A stretch of 64,000 nucleotides of DNA from Nocardioides flavescens (GTDB taxonomy: Bacteria > Actinomycetota > Actinomycetes > Propionibacteriales > Nocardioidaceae): assembly GCF_009823805.1 (NCBI RefSeq), contig NZ_WUEK01000001.1:392688-456687 (forward strand). Reading direction: 5' to 3'. The position numbers were made by a program, and so were the translations under genes. Positions 31,792 through 40,044 of this stretch are shown here, one piece after another. The notes under the pieces are model-generated. The model had not been told where the DNA came from, searched no databases, and was given only the letters and a program-made list of their open reading frames with translations. Position 1 is the stretch's first letter, and each line of letters starts with the position of its first letter.

Positions 31792-31825
31792 CAGCAGGCC
31801 CCGATCCGAGGATCGGGGCCTGCTG
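31792..31825 (+). terminator. Terminator after tRNA-His
   Basis: CAGCAGGCCCCGATC (31792-31806) and GATCGGGGCCTGCTG (31811-31825) are 15-bp perfect arms around a CGAG loop, six bases after the tRNA 3' end. It also faces the convergent homocysteine methyltransferase gene and may serve both strands. Confidence 0.85.
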
Positions 31826-31850
31826 TCGTCTCCGGCTCAGAGAGGTCGGT

Positions 31851-32729
31851 TCAGAGCCGTCCGGCGATCGCGGCGATGTGCGCCGGGGTCGAGCCGCAGC
31901 AGCCGCCGACGAGGTCGATGCCGAGCTCGCGCAGCCGCAGCGCGTGGGAGGCGAGGTCGTCTGGCGTGGCGTCGTACTCGAAGTGGTCGCCGACGACCTG
32001 GGGCAGCCCGGCGTTGGACTGGGCGATGAGCAGCAGCTCGCCGGTGCGGGCCTCGGCCATCTCCTGGGCGATCTGCTCCATCTCGCCCGGGCCGCGACCG
32101 CAGTTGGCCCCGGCGGCGTCCACCCCGAGCTCGGCGAGGCGGCGTACGGCGTCACCGGGCCGCACGCCCATCATCGTGCGCAGGTTGGTGTCGAAGCTCA
32201 TCGTCACCGCGAGCGGCAGGTCGGGGGCGACCTGGCGCACCGCCGCGACGGCCGCCTCGGCCTCGGCGAGGTCGCTGAGGGTCTCGACGAGCACCAGGTC
32301 GACACCGCCCTCGACGAGCGCCTCGACCTGCGCCGCGAAGAGCGCCTGGGCGTCGGCCGGCTCCAGGGCGCCGAGGGGCGCCATCAGCTCGCCGGTCGGG
32401 CCGAGGTCGCCCGCAACCAGGATGCCGGCGTGCTCGTCGGCGACCGACCGGGCGATGCGCGCCGCGGTCGTGTTGACCTCCGCGAGTCGCTCGCCCAGCC
32501 CGTGCATGTCGAGGCGCGGACGGGTGCCGCCGAAGGTGTTGGTCGTCAGCACCCGTGCGCCCGCCTCGGCGTACGCCGCGTGGGCGGCGCGCACCGCGTC
32601 GGGGTTCTCGAGGTTCCACAGCTCACCGGGCGCGCCGTCCTCGAGCCCGCTGTCCTGCAGCAGGGTGCCCATGCCGCCGTCGAGGACGACCGGGCGCTGC
32701 TGCCCCAGCACCTGCGCGAGCCGGTTCAC
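31851..32729 (-). CDS. Homocysteine S-methyltransferase family protein
   Basis: A 292-residue zinc-dependent methyltransferase of the BHMT/MmuM/MetH-N family. It begins VVLDGGMGTLLQDSG, has TNTFGGTRPRL, SFDTNLRTMMG, GANCGRGP and GGCCGSTPAHIAAI, in which Cys residues of ANCG and GGCC are the zinc ligands. It transfers a methyl group to homocysteine to give methionine; the donor may be S-methylmethionine or a corrinoid. The GTG start overlaps the stop of the upstream small gene (GTGA), implying an operon. Confidence 0.9.
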   Translation of the reverse strand: MNRLAQVLGQQRPVVLDGGMGTLLQDSGLEDGAPGELWNLENPDAVRAAHAAYAEAGARVLTTNTFGGTRPRLDMHGLGERLAEVNTTAARIARSVADEHAGILVAGDLGPTGELMAPLGALEPADAQALFAAQVEALVEGGVDLVLVETLSDLAEAEAAVAAVRQVAPDLPLAVTMSFDTNLRTMMGVRPGDAVRRLAELGVDAAGANCGRGPGEMEQIAQEMAEARTGELLLIAQSNAGLPQVVGDHFEYDATPDDLASHALRLRELGIDLVGGCCGSTPAHIAAIAGRL

Positions 32730-33037
32730 GCGGCACCGCCCGAGGCCGGGCCGAGCGTGTCGAGGTAGGCGTCGATGCGCTCCTGGGGCCACGCGCCGTC
32801 GAGCTCGGCGGCGACCCGGTCGAGCACGTCGCCCGGAGCGCCGTCGGCGGCGGTCCACGCCGAGCGCTCCCACCCGGCGAGGTAGTCGTCCGAGCCGGTG
32901 TCGCCGAGCCGCATCGCGGCCTCGTCGATCGCCTCCTGGAAACGCGGGGCGAGCTGGACCTTGGCCGTGTCGTCACCCGCGCGGGCCGCGACCATCGAGG
33001 GCAGCTCCCGCCAGCTGGTCACCTGGTACTCCGTCAC
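32726..33037 (-). CDS. Small conserved protein coupled to the methyltransferase
   Basis: A 103-residue acidic soluble protein (MTEYQVTSWRELPSMVAARA, VQLAPRFQEAIDEAAMRLG, DYLAGWERSAW, PGDVLDRVAAELDG). The length and WRELPSMV/RFQEAIDEAA text resemble the small family labelled 'virulence factor' (PF13769), often next to one-carbon or corrinoid methyltransferases. The role is not established. Coupling by GTGA to the homocysteine methyltransferase suggests it acts in the same methyl-transfer reaction. Confidence 0.75.
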   Translation of the reverse strand: MTEYQVTSWRELPSMVAARAGDDTAKVQLAPRFQEAIDEAAMRLGDTGSDDYLAGWERSAWTAADGAPGDVLDRVAAELDGAWPQERIDAYLDTLGPASGGAA

Positions 33038-33185
33038 GCCCCGACCCTAGCCCCGACGACCGTTCACCCCTCGGGGTGGAATTCCTCCCGACTCCGTTTG
33101 TGAGGAGCCCTCTGAGGTACCTGTGGAGTGCGCCCCCCGTCCCTCACGCAGCGGACCGGGGGCGCGAACTCTTCTCCCGAGGGGG

Positions 33186-33305
33186 TCAGCCCCTCTGCAG
33201 CAGGAGGGCGATCTCGCGCAGGGCCGAGCCCACGATCGAGGGCATCGCGGGCGGGGGTCCGTAGGCGTCGGCCTCCGCAGTCGGGGCACCTGTCGTGTCG
33301 CTCAC
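33186..33305 (-). CDS. Possible small protein (39 aa)
   Basis: A GTG at 33305 opens a 39-residue frame ending TGA at 33186: MSDTTGAPTAEADAYGPP, then PAMPSIVGSALREIALLLQRG. The last part could form a short amphipathic helix. The 20-bp MarR palindrome upstream contains TATAGT on both strands, so a divergent promoter is possible. No clear ribosome site is seen. It is a tentative call. Confidence 0.35.
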   Translation of the reverse strand: MSDTTGAPTAEADAYGPPPAMPSIVGSALREIALLLQRG

Positions 33306-33342
33306 ACGGAACGGGTGCCCGGGGAGGGTGCCGGGGAAACAG

Positions 33343-33362
33343 TCTCTGACTATAGTCAGAGA
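33343..33362. promoter_or_regulatory. 20-bp perfect palindrome overlapping the -10 of the MarR-GNAT gene
   Basis: TCTCTGACTATAGTCAGAGA is self-complementary over all 20 bases. Its centre TATAGT (33351-33356) is a good -10, seven bases before the GTG start at 33364. It is therefore both promoter and probable operator for autorepression by the MarR domain, and predicts a leaderless transcript. Confidence 0.8.
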
Positions 33363-33363
33363 T

Positions 33364-34272
33364 GTGGATCAGACCGCGGTGCTGCGCCGGTTCAACCGCA
33401 CCTGGACCCAGCGGGTCGGGGTGCTCGAGGAGACCCACCTCGGGACGGGACTGCCGCTCGCGGCGGCACGGGTGCTCTGGGAGGTCGGCGGGCGGGACGG
33501 TGCCGACGGCGACGGGACGACCGTGCGGGACCTGCGGGCCCGGCTCGGCCTCGACTCCGGCCACCTGACCCGACTGCTGCGCCGCCTCGAGGACGACGAC
33601 CTGGTGCGGGTCACCCCCGACCAGCGCGACCGGCGGCGCCGACTGGTCGGCGTCACGGCCGCCGGCCGGGAGCGCTGCGACCGGCTCGAGCGGCGCTCGC
33701 AGGACCTCGCCGAGCGGCTCGTCGAGCCCCTCACCGAACGGCAGCGTGACCGCCTGGCCGAGGCGCTGGCCACCGCGGACCTGCTGGTCCGCGCGGCCAC
33801 CCTGGAGCTGCGCACGGTCGACCCCGACGAGCCCGACGCGCGAGCGGCCGTCGCCCGCTACGTCGCCGAGCTGGACGACCGGTTCGCGGCCGGCTTCGCG
33901 CCCGGTCCTCTCGACACGGGAGGGCTGCGCCCGGCCGAGCGCGGGGCCTTCGTGCTCGCCGTCAGCGACGGCGACCCGGTCGCCTGCGGCGGTCTGCGCG
34001 ACCTCGGCGAGGGCTGGGCCGAGGTCAAGCGGATGTGGGTCGACCCGTCGTGGCGCGGCGCCGGACTCGGCGCGCGGATGCTGCGCCACCTCGAGGCCGA
34101 GGCCGCACGCGGGGGCTTCGCCGGCGTACGCCTCGACACCCACGGGTCGTTGACCGAGGCCATCGCGATGTACGAGCGGGCCGGCTACCGGCGCACGGAG
34201 CGCTACAACGACAACCCCGACGCCGAGGTCTTCTTCGAGAAGCAGCTCGGATGGGACGGGTCAGCGAGGTGA
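33364..34272 (+). CDS. MarR-GNAT fusion (helix-turn-helix acetyltransferase)
   Basis: A 302-residue fusion. Residues ~1-145 are a MarR winged HTH (GTTVRDLRARLGLDSGHLTRLL as recognition region, DLVRVTPDQRDRRRRLVGVTAAG as wing). Residues ~155-302 are a GNAT acetyltransferase with VKRMWVDPSWRGAGLGARML (acetyl-CoA loop RGAGLGA) and AIAMYERAGYRRTERYND. This architecture is a known type in actinobacteria. It starts at GTG 33364 directly behind a palindromic promoter. The 3' end overlaps the convergent pirin gene by 12 bp. The acetylated target is unknown. Confidence 0.9.
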   Translation: MDQTAVLRRFNRTWTQRVGVLEETHLGTGLPLAAARVLWEVGGRDGADGDGTTVRDLRARLGLDSGHLTRLLRRLEDDDLVRVTPDQRDRRRRLVGVTAAGRERCDRLERRSQDLAERLVEPLTERQRDRLAEALATADLLVRAATLELRTVDPDEPDARAAVARYVAELDDRFAAGFAPGPLDTGGLRPAERGAFVLAVSDGDPVACGGLRDLGEGWAEVKRMWVDPSWRGAGLGARMLRHLEAEAARGGFAGVRLDTHGSLTEAIAMYERAGYRRTERYNDNPDAEVFFEKQLGWDGSAR

Positions 34273-35220
34273 GTAGTCGGGCTGCCCGAAGCGCCCGCGC
34301 TGGTAGTCCTCGTAGGCCTGGAGGACCTCGGCCTTGGAGTTCATGACGAACGGACCGGCCCAGGCGAGCGGCTCGCGGATGGGGCGCCCGCCGAGGACGA
34401 CGACGTCGAGCCGCGGCGAGCGGCTCTCCTGCGTGGCCTCGGCGCTGACCGTGAGGTAGTCACCGGCGCCGAGCACGGCCGTCTGACCGGCCCGCAGGGG
34501 ACGGGCGTCGGTCGCCCCGACCGTCCCGGCGCCGTTGAGGACGTAGACCAGGGCGTTGGACTCGACGTCCCACGGCAGGTCGAGACGGGCGCCGGGCTCG
34601 AGGGTGGCGTGCACGAACGTGATGGGCGTGTGGGTCGCGCCGGGACCCGACTGACCGGCGACGGATCCCGCGACGACCCGGACCAGGGCACCGCCGTCGG
34701 CCGAGGCGAGCAGGCCGACCTCGCGCGATCGCAGGTCCTGGTAGCGCGGGGTCGTCATCTTCGCCTCGCGCGGCAGGTTGACCCACAGCTGCAGCCCGTG
34801 GAACAGCCCGCCCCGAGCGACCAGCCACTCGGGCGGCGTCTCGATGTGCAGCAGGCCGCTGCCGGCGGTCATCCACTGGGTGTCGCCGTCGGTGATCGAC
34901 CCGCCGCCGCCGTGGGAGTCACGGTGGTCGAACTGGCCGTCGATGATGTAGGTGACCGTCTCGAACCCGCGGTGAGGGTGCCACGGGGTGCCCTTGGGCT
35001 CGCCGGGGGCGTACTCCACCTCACCCATCTGGTCCATCATGATGAACGGGTCGAGCCGCTTGAGGTCGATGCCGGCGAACGCCCGGCGCACCGGGAAGCC
35101 CTCGCCCTCGTAGCCCTTCGGCGCCGTCGTGACCTGCAGGACCGGGCGCGGCTGGTCGCCGAGGCCCGGGCCGCTGACGCGTGGCAGGGCGGTGACGTCG
35201 TCGACGGTGATGGCAGGCAT
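34261..35220 (-). CDS. Pirin family protein
   Basis: A 319-residue bicupin of the pirin family. The N-terminal cupin shows DPFIMMDQMGEVEYAPGEPKGTPWHPHRGFETVTYI, with the metal ligands His in PHRGFE and the following HIETP region; text continues with AGSGLLHIETPPEW and FHGLQLWVNLP. The C-terminal cupin is Gly-rich (VYVLNGAGTVG). Members oxidise flavonoids (quercetinase) or act as redox sensors. ATG at 35220, with a -10-like TATTCT nine bases upstream. It is convergent with the MarR-GNAT gene and divergent from the FAD oxidoreductase. Confidence 0.9.
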   Translation of the reverse strand: MPAITVDDVTALPRVSGPGLGDQPRPVLQVTTAPKGYEGEGFPVRRAFAGIDLKRLDPFIMMDQMGEVEYAPGEPKGTPWHPHRGFETVTYIIDGQFDHRDSHGGGGSITDGDTQWMTAGSGLLHIETPPEWLVARGGLFHGLQLWVNLPREAKMTTPRYQDLRSREVGLLASADGGALVRVVAGSVAGQSGPGATHTPITFVHATLEPGARLDLPWDVESNALVYVLNGAGTVGATDARPLRAGQTAVLGAGDYLTVSAEATQESRSPRLDVVVLGGRPIREPLAWAGPFVMNSKAEVLQAYEDYQRGRFGQPDYSPR

Positions 35221-35284
35221 GGCGCGCCCAGAATAGTTCAATCCTGGACCACTCGCCACGGTGCGACACGGCTAGGTTGAGGAG

Positions 35285-36649
35285 GTGACGGACTCCCCCA
35301 CCGCCTCGTACGACGTCGCGGTCGTCGGCGCCGGCCACCACGGCCTGACCGCGGCCACGCTGCTCGCCCAGGCCGGGTTGTCCGTCGTCGTCCTCGACCG
35401 GTTGGACCGCCCCGGCGGCGCCGCGGCGACGACGCAGCCGTGGTCCGGCCGCAGCGCGCGCGTCTCGCGGTGGCCCGGCCCGGTGCCGCCGTTCCCGCAA
35501 CGGCTCGCCGAGGAGCTCGACCTGCGCCTCGACGTCGTCGCGCCGCCCGCCGACCCGCCGACGCCGACTCCCCTCGACGCCCTCGCCGCGGCCGTCGAGG
35601 CGACGCTGCTCGACCCGCTGCCCTCGACGCGGTCGCTGCCACCCGTCCCCGGGACCGAGCCGCTCTCCGGCCTCGCCGCGCTCGACGCGCTGGCGGGCTC
35701 GCCGGGGCCGGCCGTCGCGAACCCGTCGGCTCTGCGCGCCGCCCTCGCCGGGGGCGCCGACCGCTGGCCGCAGGTGGTGGGCGGCGGCGCGGCCGTGGCC
35801 GACGCGCTCGCCGCGGCGGCGACCCGCGCCGGTGCCGAGCTGCGCCTGGGCGGCGGCGTCTCCGCGGTCCGCACGGGCGCGGACGAGGCACCGCACGAGG
35901 TCGACGCCGACTTCGCCTCCGGCCGCGAGACGATCGGTGCACGCTGGGTGCTCGCCGACCTGGCGCCCTGGATCCTGCACATCCTGCTCGGCGAGCCGGA
36001 GGACGCCGAGTCCAAGCCGCAGGGCTCGCGCTTCGTCGTGGACCTCCTCGTCGACCGGCTCCCCCGTCGCGTCCTCGAGCTGCAGGGCGCGCGACTGGTC
36101 GTCGCGGCCGACGCGGCGAGCCTCGCGGCGGCGTACGACGACGCGCGGAGCGGCCGGCTGCCCCGCCGTCCTCCGGGCGCGCTGCACAGCCCGTCGCTGC
36201 GTGACCCCTCCCTGGTCGCGGGCGAGCCGGACGGCACCCACACGCTGACCTGGGTCGGCGTGCACCACCCGGTGCACCTGTTCGACCCCGACCCGCGGGA
36301 ACGACGCGAGGAGGCACTGCGCCACGTCCTGGCCGTCCTCGACGACACCCTCGGCGAGTCCGTGGAGGGACTGCTGGCGCGCGACGCCGCTGGGCACCCC
36401 TGCGCCGAGGCACGCTCGCCGCTGGACCTGGAGGCGGAGTTCGCCGCCCCCGGCGGCCACCCGTTCCACGGCGACCTCGACTGGCCCTGGGCGCCGCCGC
36501 GCGCCCGCCTCGACACCCCCGAGCTGGCCTGGGGTGTCGCGACCGGCCACCCCCGCGTCCTCCTCGCGGGGTCCGGCGCGCGGCGCGGCGGCACGCTCTC
36601 GGGGGTGGCCGGGCGCGACGCCGCCCAGGCCGTGCTGGCCTCTCCCTGA
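35285..36649 (+). CDS. FAD-dependent oxidoreductase (phytoene-desaturase-like)
   Basis: A 454-residue flavoprotein beginning at GTG 35285. The dinucleotide motif is VAVVGAGHHGLTAATLLAQAG, followed by VVVLDRLDRPGGAAAT, the GG motif typical of amine-oxidase/phytoene desaturase flavoproteins. The C-terminal FAD-binding part is RVLLAGSGARRGGTLSGVAG. It is shorter than typical carotenoid desaturases and lies outside any carotenoid cluster, so the substrate is unknown. A -10 (TAGGTT, 35273-35278) and GAGGAG fill the six bases before the start, permitting leaderless or SD-led translation. Confidence 0.8.
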   Translation: MTDSPTASYDVAVVGAGHHGLTAATLLAQAGLSVVVLDRLDRPGGAAATTQPWSGRSARVSRWPGPVPPFPQRLAEELDLRLDVVAPPADPPTPTPLDALAAAVEATLLDPLPSTRSLPPVPGTEPLSGLAALDALAGSPGPAVANPSALRAALAGGADRWPQVVGGGAAVADALAAAATRAGAELRLGGGVSAVRTGADEAPHEVDADFASGRETIGARWVLADLAPWILHILLGEPEDAESKPQGSRFVVDLLVDRLPRRVLELQGARLVVAADAASLAAAYDDARSGRLPRRPPGALHSPSLRDPSLVAGEPDGTHTLTWVGVHHPVHLFDPDPRERREEALRHVLAVLDDTLGESVEGLLARDAAGHPCAEARSPLDLEAEFAAPGGHPFHGDLDWPWAPPRARLDTPELAWGVATGHPRVLLAGSGARRGGTLSGVAGRDAAQAVLASP

Positions 36650-36707
36650 CCCGGATTTCGGTCTCGCGGACCCCCGCTGCTAATGTTGTCTCTCGCGCCA
36701 GGCGCAT

Positions 36708-36783
<76 letters not shown>

Positions 36784-36787
36784 CCAC

Positions 36788-36825
36788 CGAAGGCCCCGAC
36801 CAGCACCAGCCGGTCGGGGCCTTCG
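36788..36825 (+). terminator. Terminator after tRNA-Lys
   Basis: CGAAGGCCCCGACC (36788-36801) pairs exactly with GGTCGGGGCCTTCG (36812-36825) around a ten-base loop, four bases after the tRNA CCA. Confidence 0.85.
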
Positions 36826-36857
36826 TCGTCCCCGGCCGCCCGACCTGCCAGAGTCGG

Positions 36858-38048
36858 GTGGTGAGCAGCTGGTCGCCGTGGCGCACGGTCGTGGCGTTCG
36901 GACTGGTCAGCCTGGCCGCCGACATGGTCTACGAGGGGATGCGCTCGGTCTCCGGGCCGTTCCTCGGCTCGCTCGGCGCCTCGGCGCTCACGGTCGGGAT
37001 CGTGACGGGGGCCGGCGAGGGCATCGCGCTCGTGCTGCGCCTGCTCACCGGGCCGTGGGCCGACCGCAGCCACCGGCACTGGCGGCTGACCGTGGTGGGC
37101 TACGCGATGACCGCGGTCTGCGTGCCGCTGCTGGCCGTGGCGCCGTTCCTCGGGGCGGCCGGGGTCGGCGTCGCCGCCACGCTCGTCCTGCTGGAGCGCA
37201 CCGGCAAGGCCGTGCGCAGCCCGTCGAAGTCGGCACTGCTCGCGCGGATGGCCGTCGGCACCGGGCAGGGGCGCGGCTTCGCGGTGCACAAGGCGCTCGA
37301 CCAGGTCGGCGCCTTCGCCGGACCGCTCCTCCTGGCGGGCGTCCTGGCCCTCACCGGCCGCTACTGGCCGGGGTTCGCCCTGCTGGCGGTGCCGGGCCTC
37401 GTCTCCCTGCTGCTGCTGGCCCAGCTGCGCCGCCGCGTCCCGTCCATCACCCGCCCCGACCCGGCCGAGCGCCTCGACGCCCCGCGCACCCCCCTGCCGC
37501 GCGTCTTCCACGTCTTCTCGCTGTCCTCGGCGCTGACCACGGCCGGGCTGATGACCTTCGGGGTCATCTCCTACCGCTGGGTCGACACGGGTCTGGTCGG
37601 CGCGGCAGCGGTGCCGCTGGTCTACGCGCTGGCGATGGCGGTCGAGGCGCTCGTCGCGCTGGCCACCGGCGACCTCTTCGACCGGTGGGGCGCCGGCGTG
37701 CTGCTCGCGGTGCCCGCGCTCACCGTGGCCGTGCCGCTCACCGTCTTCTCCGACCGGCTGTGGCTCGTCCTCGTCGGCGTCGTCGCGTGGGGCGCGGGCA
37801 CCGGGGTCCAGGACTCGACGGTCAAGGCGTACGTCGCCGGGCTCGTGCCGACCGGTCGACGCGCCACGGCGTACGGCGTGTTCGCGGCGGTGCAGGGCGT
37901 CGGGGCGCTCGCCGGGGGCACGGTCGCGGGCGCGCTGGTCGAGCGCCACGTCGGCCTCCTCGCGGCCGGCATCGCCGTGCTCCAGGTCGCGGCGGCAGCC
38001 CTGCTCGCGGCGACCCTCCGGGTCAGTGCCCGCTCAGCTGCCCGGTGA
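36858..38048 (+). CDS. MFS transporter
   Basis: A 396-residue major facilitator with about 12 membrane segments. Two consecutive GTG codons (36858, 36861) can serve as start. The text LVSLAADMVYEGMRSVSGPFLGSLGAS, ADRSHRHWRLTVVGY and VQGVGALAGGTVAGALVE resembles the group of MFS proteins related to heavy-metal or sugar exporters (YfmO/RhmT-like) without clear substrate. Its stop overlaps the convergent SulP gene by 26 bases. Confidence 0.88.
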   Translation: MVSSWSPWRTVVAFGLVSLAADMVYEGMRSVSGPFLGSLGASALTVGIVTGAGEGIALVLRLLTGPWADRSHRHWRLTVVGYAMTAVCVPLLAVAPFLGAAGVGVAATLVLLERTGKAVRSPSKSALLARMAVGTGQGRGFAVHKALDQVGAFAGPLLLAGVLALTGRYWPGFALLAVPGLVSLLLLAQLRRRVPSITRPDPAERLDAPRTPLPRVFHVFSLSSALTTAGLMTFGVISYRWVDTGLVGAAAVPLVYALAMAVEALVALATGDLFDRWGAGVLLAVPALTVAVPLTVFSDRLWLVLVGVVAWGAGTGVQDSTVKAYVAGLVPTGRRATAYGVFAAVQGVGALAGGTVAGALVERHVGLLAAGIAVLQVAAAALLAATLRVSARSAAR

Positions 38049-39510
38049 GCCGGTCGTGGCGCTCGGCGCTGTGCCCGTCGAGCCCGGTGACGCTCACCTC
38101 GGTGCCGCGGGCGGCGTACTTCGCGGTGATGGCGTCGAGCGTCGCCACCGTCGAGGCGTCCCACACGTGGGCCTGCGAGAGGTCGACGACGACGCGGTCG
38201 GGGTCGTCGGCGTAGGCGAACTGGGTCGCCAGGTCGTTGCTCGAGGCGAAGAAGAGCTCGCCGGTGACGCGGTAGACCGCGGTGGCGCGACCGTGCTCGT
38301 CCTCGACGAGCTCGCGGTGGGTCCGCGTCACGTGGGCGACCCGGCGGGCGAAGAGCGTCATGGCCGTCAGCACCCCGACGACGACCCCGATGGCGAGGTT
38401 GTGGCTCAGCACGGTCACCGCGACGGTCACGAGCATCACCGCGGTCTCCGAGCGCGGCATCCGGCGCAGCGTCGAGGGACGCACGGAGTGCCAGTCGAAC
38501 GTCGCGACCGAGACCATCACCATCACCGCGACCAGGGCGGCCATCGGGATGAGGGCGACGACGTCGCCGAGCCCGACGACCAGCAGCAGCAGGAAGACAC
38601 CGGCGAGGAACGTCGAGATCCGGGTGCGCGCACCCGAGACCTTCACGTTGATCATCGTCTGGCCGATCATCGCGCAGCCGCCCATGCCACCGAAGAACGC
38701 CGTGACGACGTTCGCCGCCCCCTGGCCGAGCCCCTCGCGGGTCTTGTCGGACGGGGTGTCGGTGAGGTCGTCGACCAGGCTCGCGGTGAGCAGCGACTCC
38801 AGCAGTCCGACGACCGCCATGGCGAGGGCGTAGGGCGCGATGGTGCGCAGGGTGTCGAGGTCCCACGGCACGTCGGGCACGAACCACGACGGCAGCGAGT
38901 CGGGCAGCCGCCCCTCGTCGCCGACGTCGGGCACCTGCACCGCCGCGAAGAGCGTGAACGCCGTGAGCGCGACGATCGCGACGAGCGGAGCCGGCACGAC
39001 CGCACTCACCCGCGGCAGCCCGACGATCACCGCGATGCCGACCGCCACCATCGGGTAGACCGCCCACGGCACGTCGACGAGGTGGGTGAGCTGGGCCTGG
39101 AAGATGAGGGTCGCCAGCGCGTTGACGAAGCCGATCATCACCGAGCGCGGGACGAACCGCATCAGCCGCGCGACCCCCACCGCGGCCAGCACGAGCTGGA
39201 TGATCCCCCCGAGCAGGACTGTCGCGATGAGGTGGTCGTAGCCGTGCTCGCGCATCACCGGGGCGATGACCAGCGCGACCGCTCCGGTGGCGGCTGAGAT
39301 CATCGCGGGACGGCCCCCGAGGAAGGAGATGGTCACCGCCATGGTGAACGACGCGAAGAGCCCGACCCGCGGGTCGACGCCCGCGATGATCGAGAACGAG
39401 ATGGCCTCGGGGATCAGCGCCAGCGCGACCACGAGGCCCGCCAGCACCTCGGTGCGCAGCAGCCGGGGCGAGCGCAGCGCGGTGCGCACGGTCGGGGAGG
39501 AAGAACTCAC
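38023..39510 (-). CDS. SulP-family anion transporter with STAS domain
   Basis: A 495-residue SLC26/SulP transporter. About 11-12 membrane segments occupy residues ~15-390, with the family text ALIPEAISFSIIAGVDPRVGLFASF, ISAATGAVALVI and GGMGGCAMIGQTMINVKVSG. A STAS domain (~residues 400-495) has VYRVTGELFFASSNDLATQF and VVVDLSQAHVWDASTVATLD. It probably carries sulfate, bicarbonate or another anion. The divergent MerR gene and a 26-bp palindrome between them indicate MerR control. GTG start; -10 TAGAGT (39525-39520 on this strand) is nine bases upstream. Confidence 0.92.
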   Translation of the reverse strand: MSSSSPTVRTALRSPRLLRTEVLAGLVVALALIPEAISFSIIAGVDPRVGLFASFTMAVTISFLGGRPAMISAATGAVALVIAPVMREHGYDHLIATVLLGGIIQLVLAAVGVARLMRFVPRSVMIGFVNALATLIFQAQLTHLVDVPWAVYPMVAVGIAVIVGLPRVSAVVPAPLVAIVALTAFTLFAAVQVPDVGDEGRLPDSLPSWFVPDVPWDLDTLRTIAPYALAMAVVGLLESLLTASLVDDLTDTPSDKTREGLGQGAANVVTAFFGGMGGCAMIGQTMINVKVSGARTRISTFLAGVFLLLLVVGLGDVVALIPMAALVAVMVMVSVATFDWHSVRPSTLRRMPRSETAVMLVTVAVTVLSHNLAIGVVVGVLTAMTLFARRVAHVTRTHRELVEDEHGRATAVYRVTGELFFASSNDLATQFAYADDPDRVVVDLSQAHVWDASTVATLDAITAKYAARGTEVSVTGLDGHSAERHDRLTGQLSGH

Positions 39511-39519
39511 GAGACCCAG

Positions 39520-39545
39520 ACTCTACCCTCACGTGAGGGTAGAGT
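39520..39545. promoter_or_regulatory. 26-bp perfect palindrome, MerR operator between SulP and merR genes
   Basis: ACTCTACCCTCAC (39520-39532) and GTGAGGGTAGAGT (39533-39545) are exact complements with no spacer. Each outer arm ends in TAGAGT, usable as the -10 of one of the two divergent genes (nine bases before SulP, seven bases before merR). The MerR protein would sit on both promoters at once. Confidence 0.85.
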
Positions 39546-39552
39546 TCGCATC

Positions 39553-39936
39553 GTGAGCGGGTTCATGCAGATCGGCGAGGTCGCAGCCCGCACCGAGCTC
39601 TCGCTGCGGAGCCTGCGCCACTGGGAGGAGGTCGGCCTGCTCACCCCCTCGGGTCGCAGCGAGGGCGGGTTCCGGCTCTACACCGAGGACGACGTCGAGA
39701 AGATCCTCGTCATCCGACGCATGAAGCCGCTGGGTTTCAGCATCGAGTCGATGAAGGCCGTGATGGCCGACCTCAACCTGCTGCGTGACGACGCCTCGTC
39801 GCCCGCCGATCGCGACGCCGCCCGCGCGCGGCTCGGCGAGGTCCGCGACGAGGCGCACGAGCGCCGCCGCCAGCTCGCCCGTCAGCTCGCGATGGCCGAC
39901 GAGTTCATCGGGCTGGTCTCCCGCGAGTCCGAGTGA
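39553..39936 (+). CDS. MerR-family transcriptional regulator
   Basis: A 127-residue MerR regulator from GTG 39553. HTH and wing: MQIGEVAARTELSLRSLRHW, EEVGLLTPSGRSEGGFRLY, TEDDVEKILVIRRMKPLGFS. A coiled-coil dimer helix follows (RLGEVRDEAHERRRQLARQL). There are no Cys residues, so metal sensing is unlikely. It starts directly behind a TAGAGT -10 within the palindrome, so the mRNA is likely leaderless. It most likely controls itself and the divergent SulP transporter. Confidence 0.92.
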   Translation: MSGFMQIGEVAARTELSLRSLRHWEEVGLLTPSGRSEGGFRLYTEDDVEKILVIRRMKPLGFSIESMKAVMADLNLLRDDASSPADRDAARARLGEVRDEAHERRRQLARQLAMADEFIGLVSRESE

Positions 39937-39944
39937 CGCCGAGA

Positions 39945-40026
39945 GTGGTTTCGAGACGGCCGTAGCCGGCCTCCTCAACCACCGTGACGGTGGTCGAGGA
40001 AGGACGGAGTCCTGTCTCGAGACCAC
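39945..40026. repeat. Dispersed palindromic repeat, copy 2 (REP/BIME-like)
   Basis: Unit 1 is GTGGTTTCGAGACGGCC, GTAG, then CCGGCCTCCTCAACCACC. Unit 2, inverted, is GGTGGTCGAGGAAGGAC, GGA, then GTCCTGTCTCGAGACCACT. The outer sequence matches copies 1 and 3, while the inner stems differ (GGCC here). It lies between the convergent merR and anti-sigma-like genes and may double as a terminator. Confidence 0.88.
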
Positions 40027-40044
40027 TCGACCGCAGCGGCGGCC

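Larger units (their letters stand above)
33038..33363. other. 326-bp gap: small ORF and MarR operator
   Basis: Between the small protein gene (start 33037) and the MarR-GNAT gene there is no large gene. The plus-strand proximal part (33343-33362) is the operator. The region 33186-33305 could encode a 39-residue peptide on the minus strand. The rest (33038-33185) shows nothing I can name. Confidence 0.6.

Noticed and set aside
35285..36649. Carotenoid biosynthesis locus
   Set aside because: Only one phytoene-desaturase-like protein is present, with no crtE, crtB or other pathway genes nearby.
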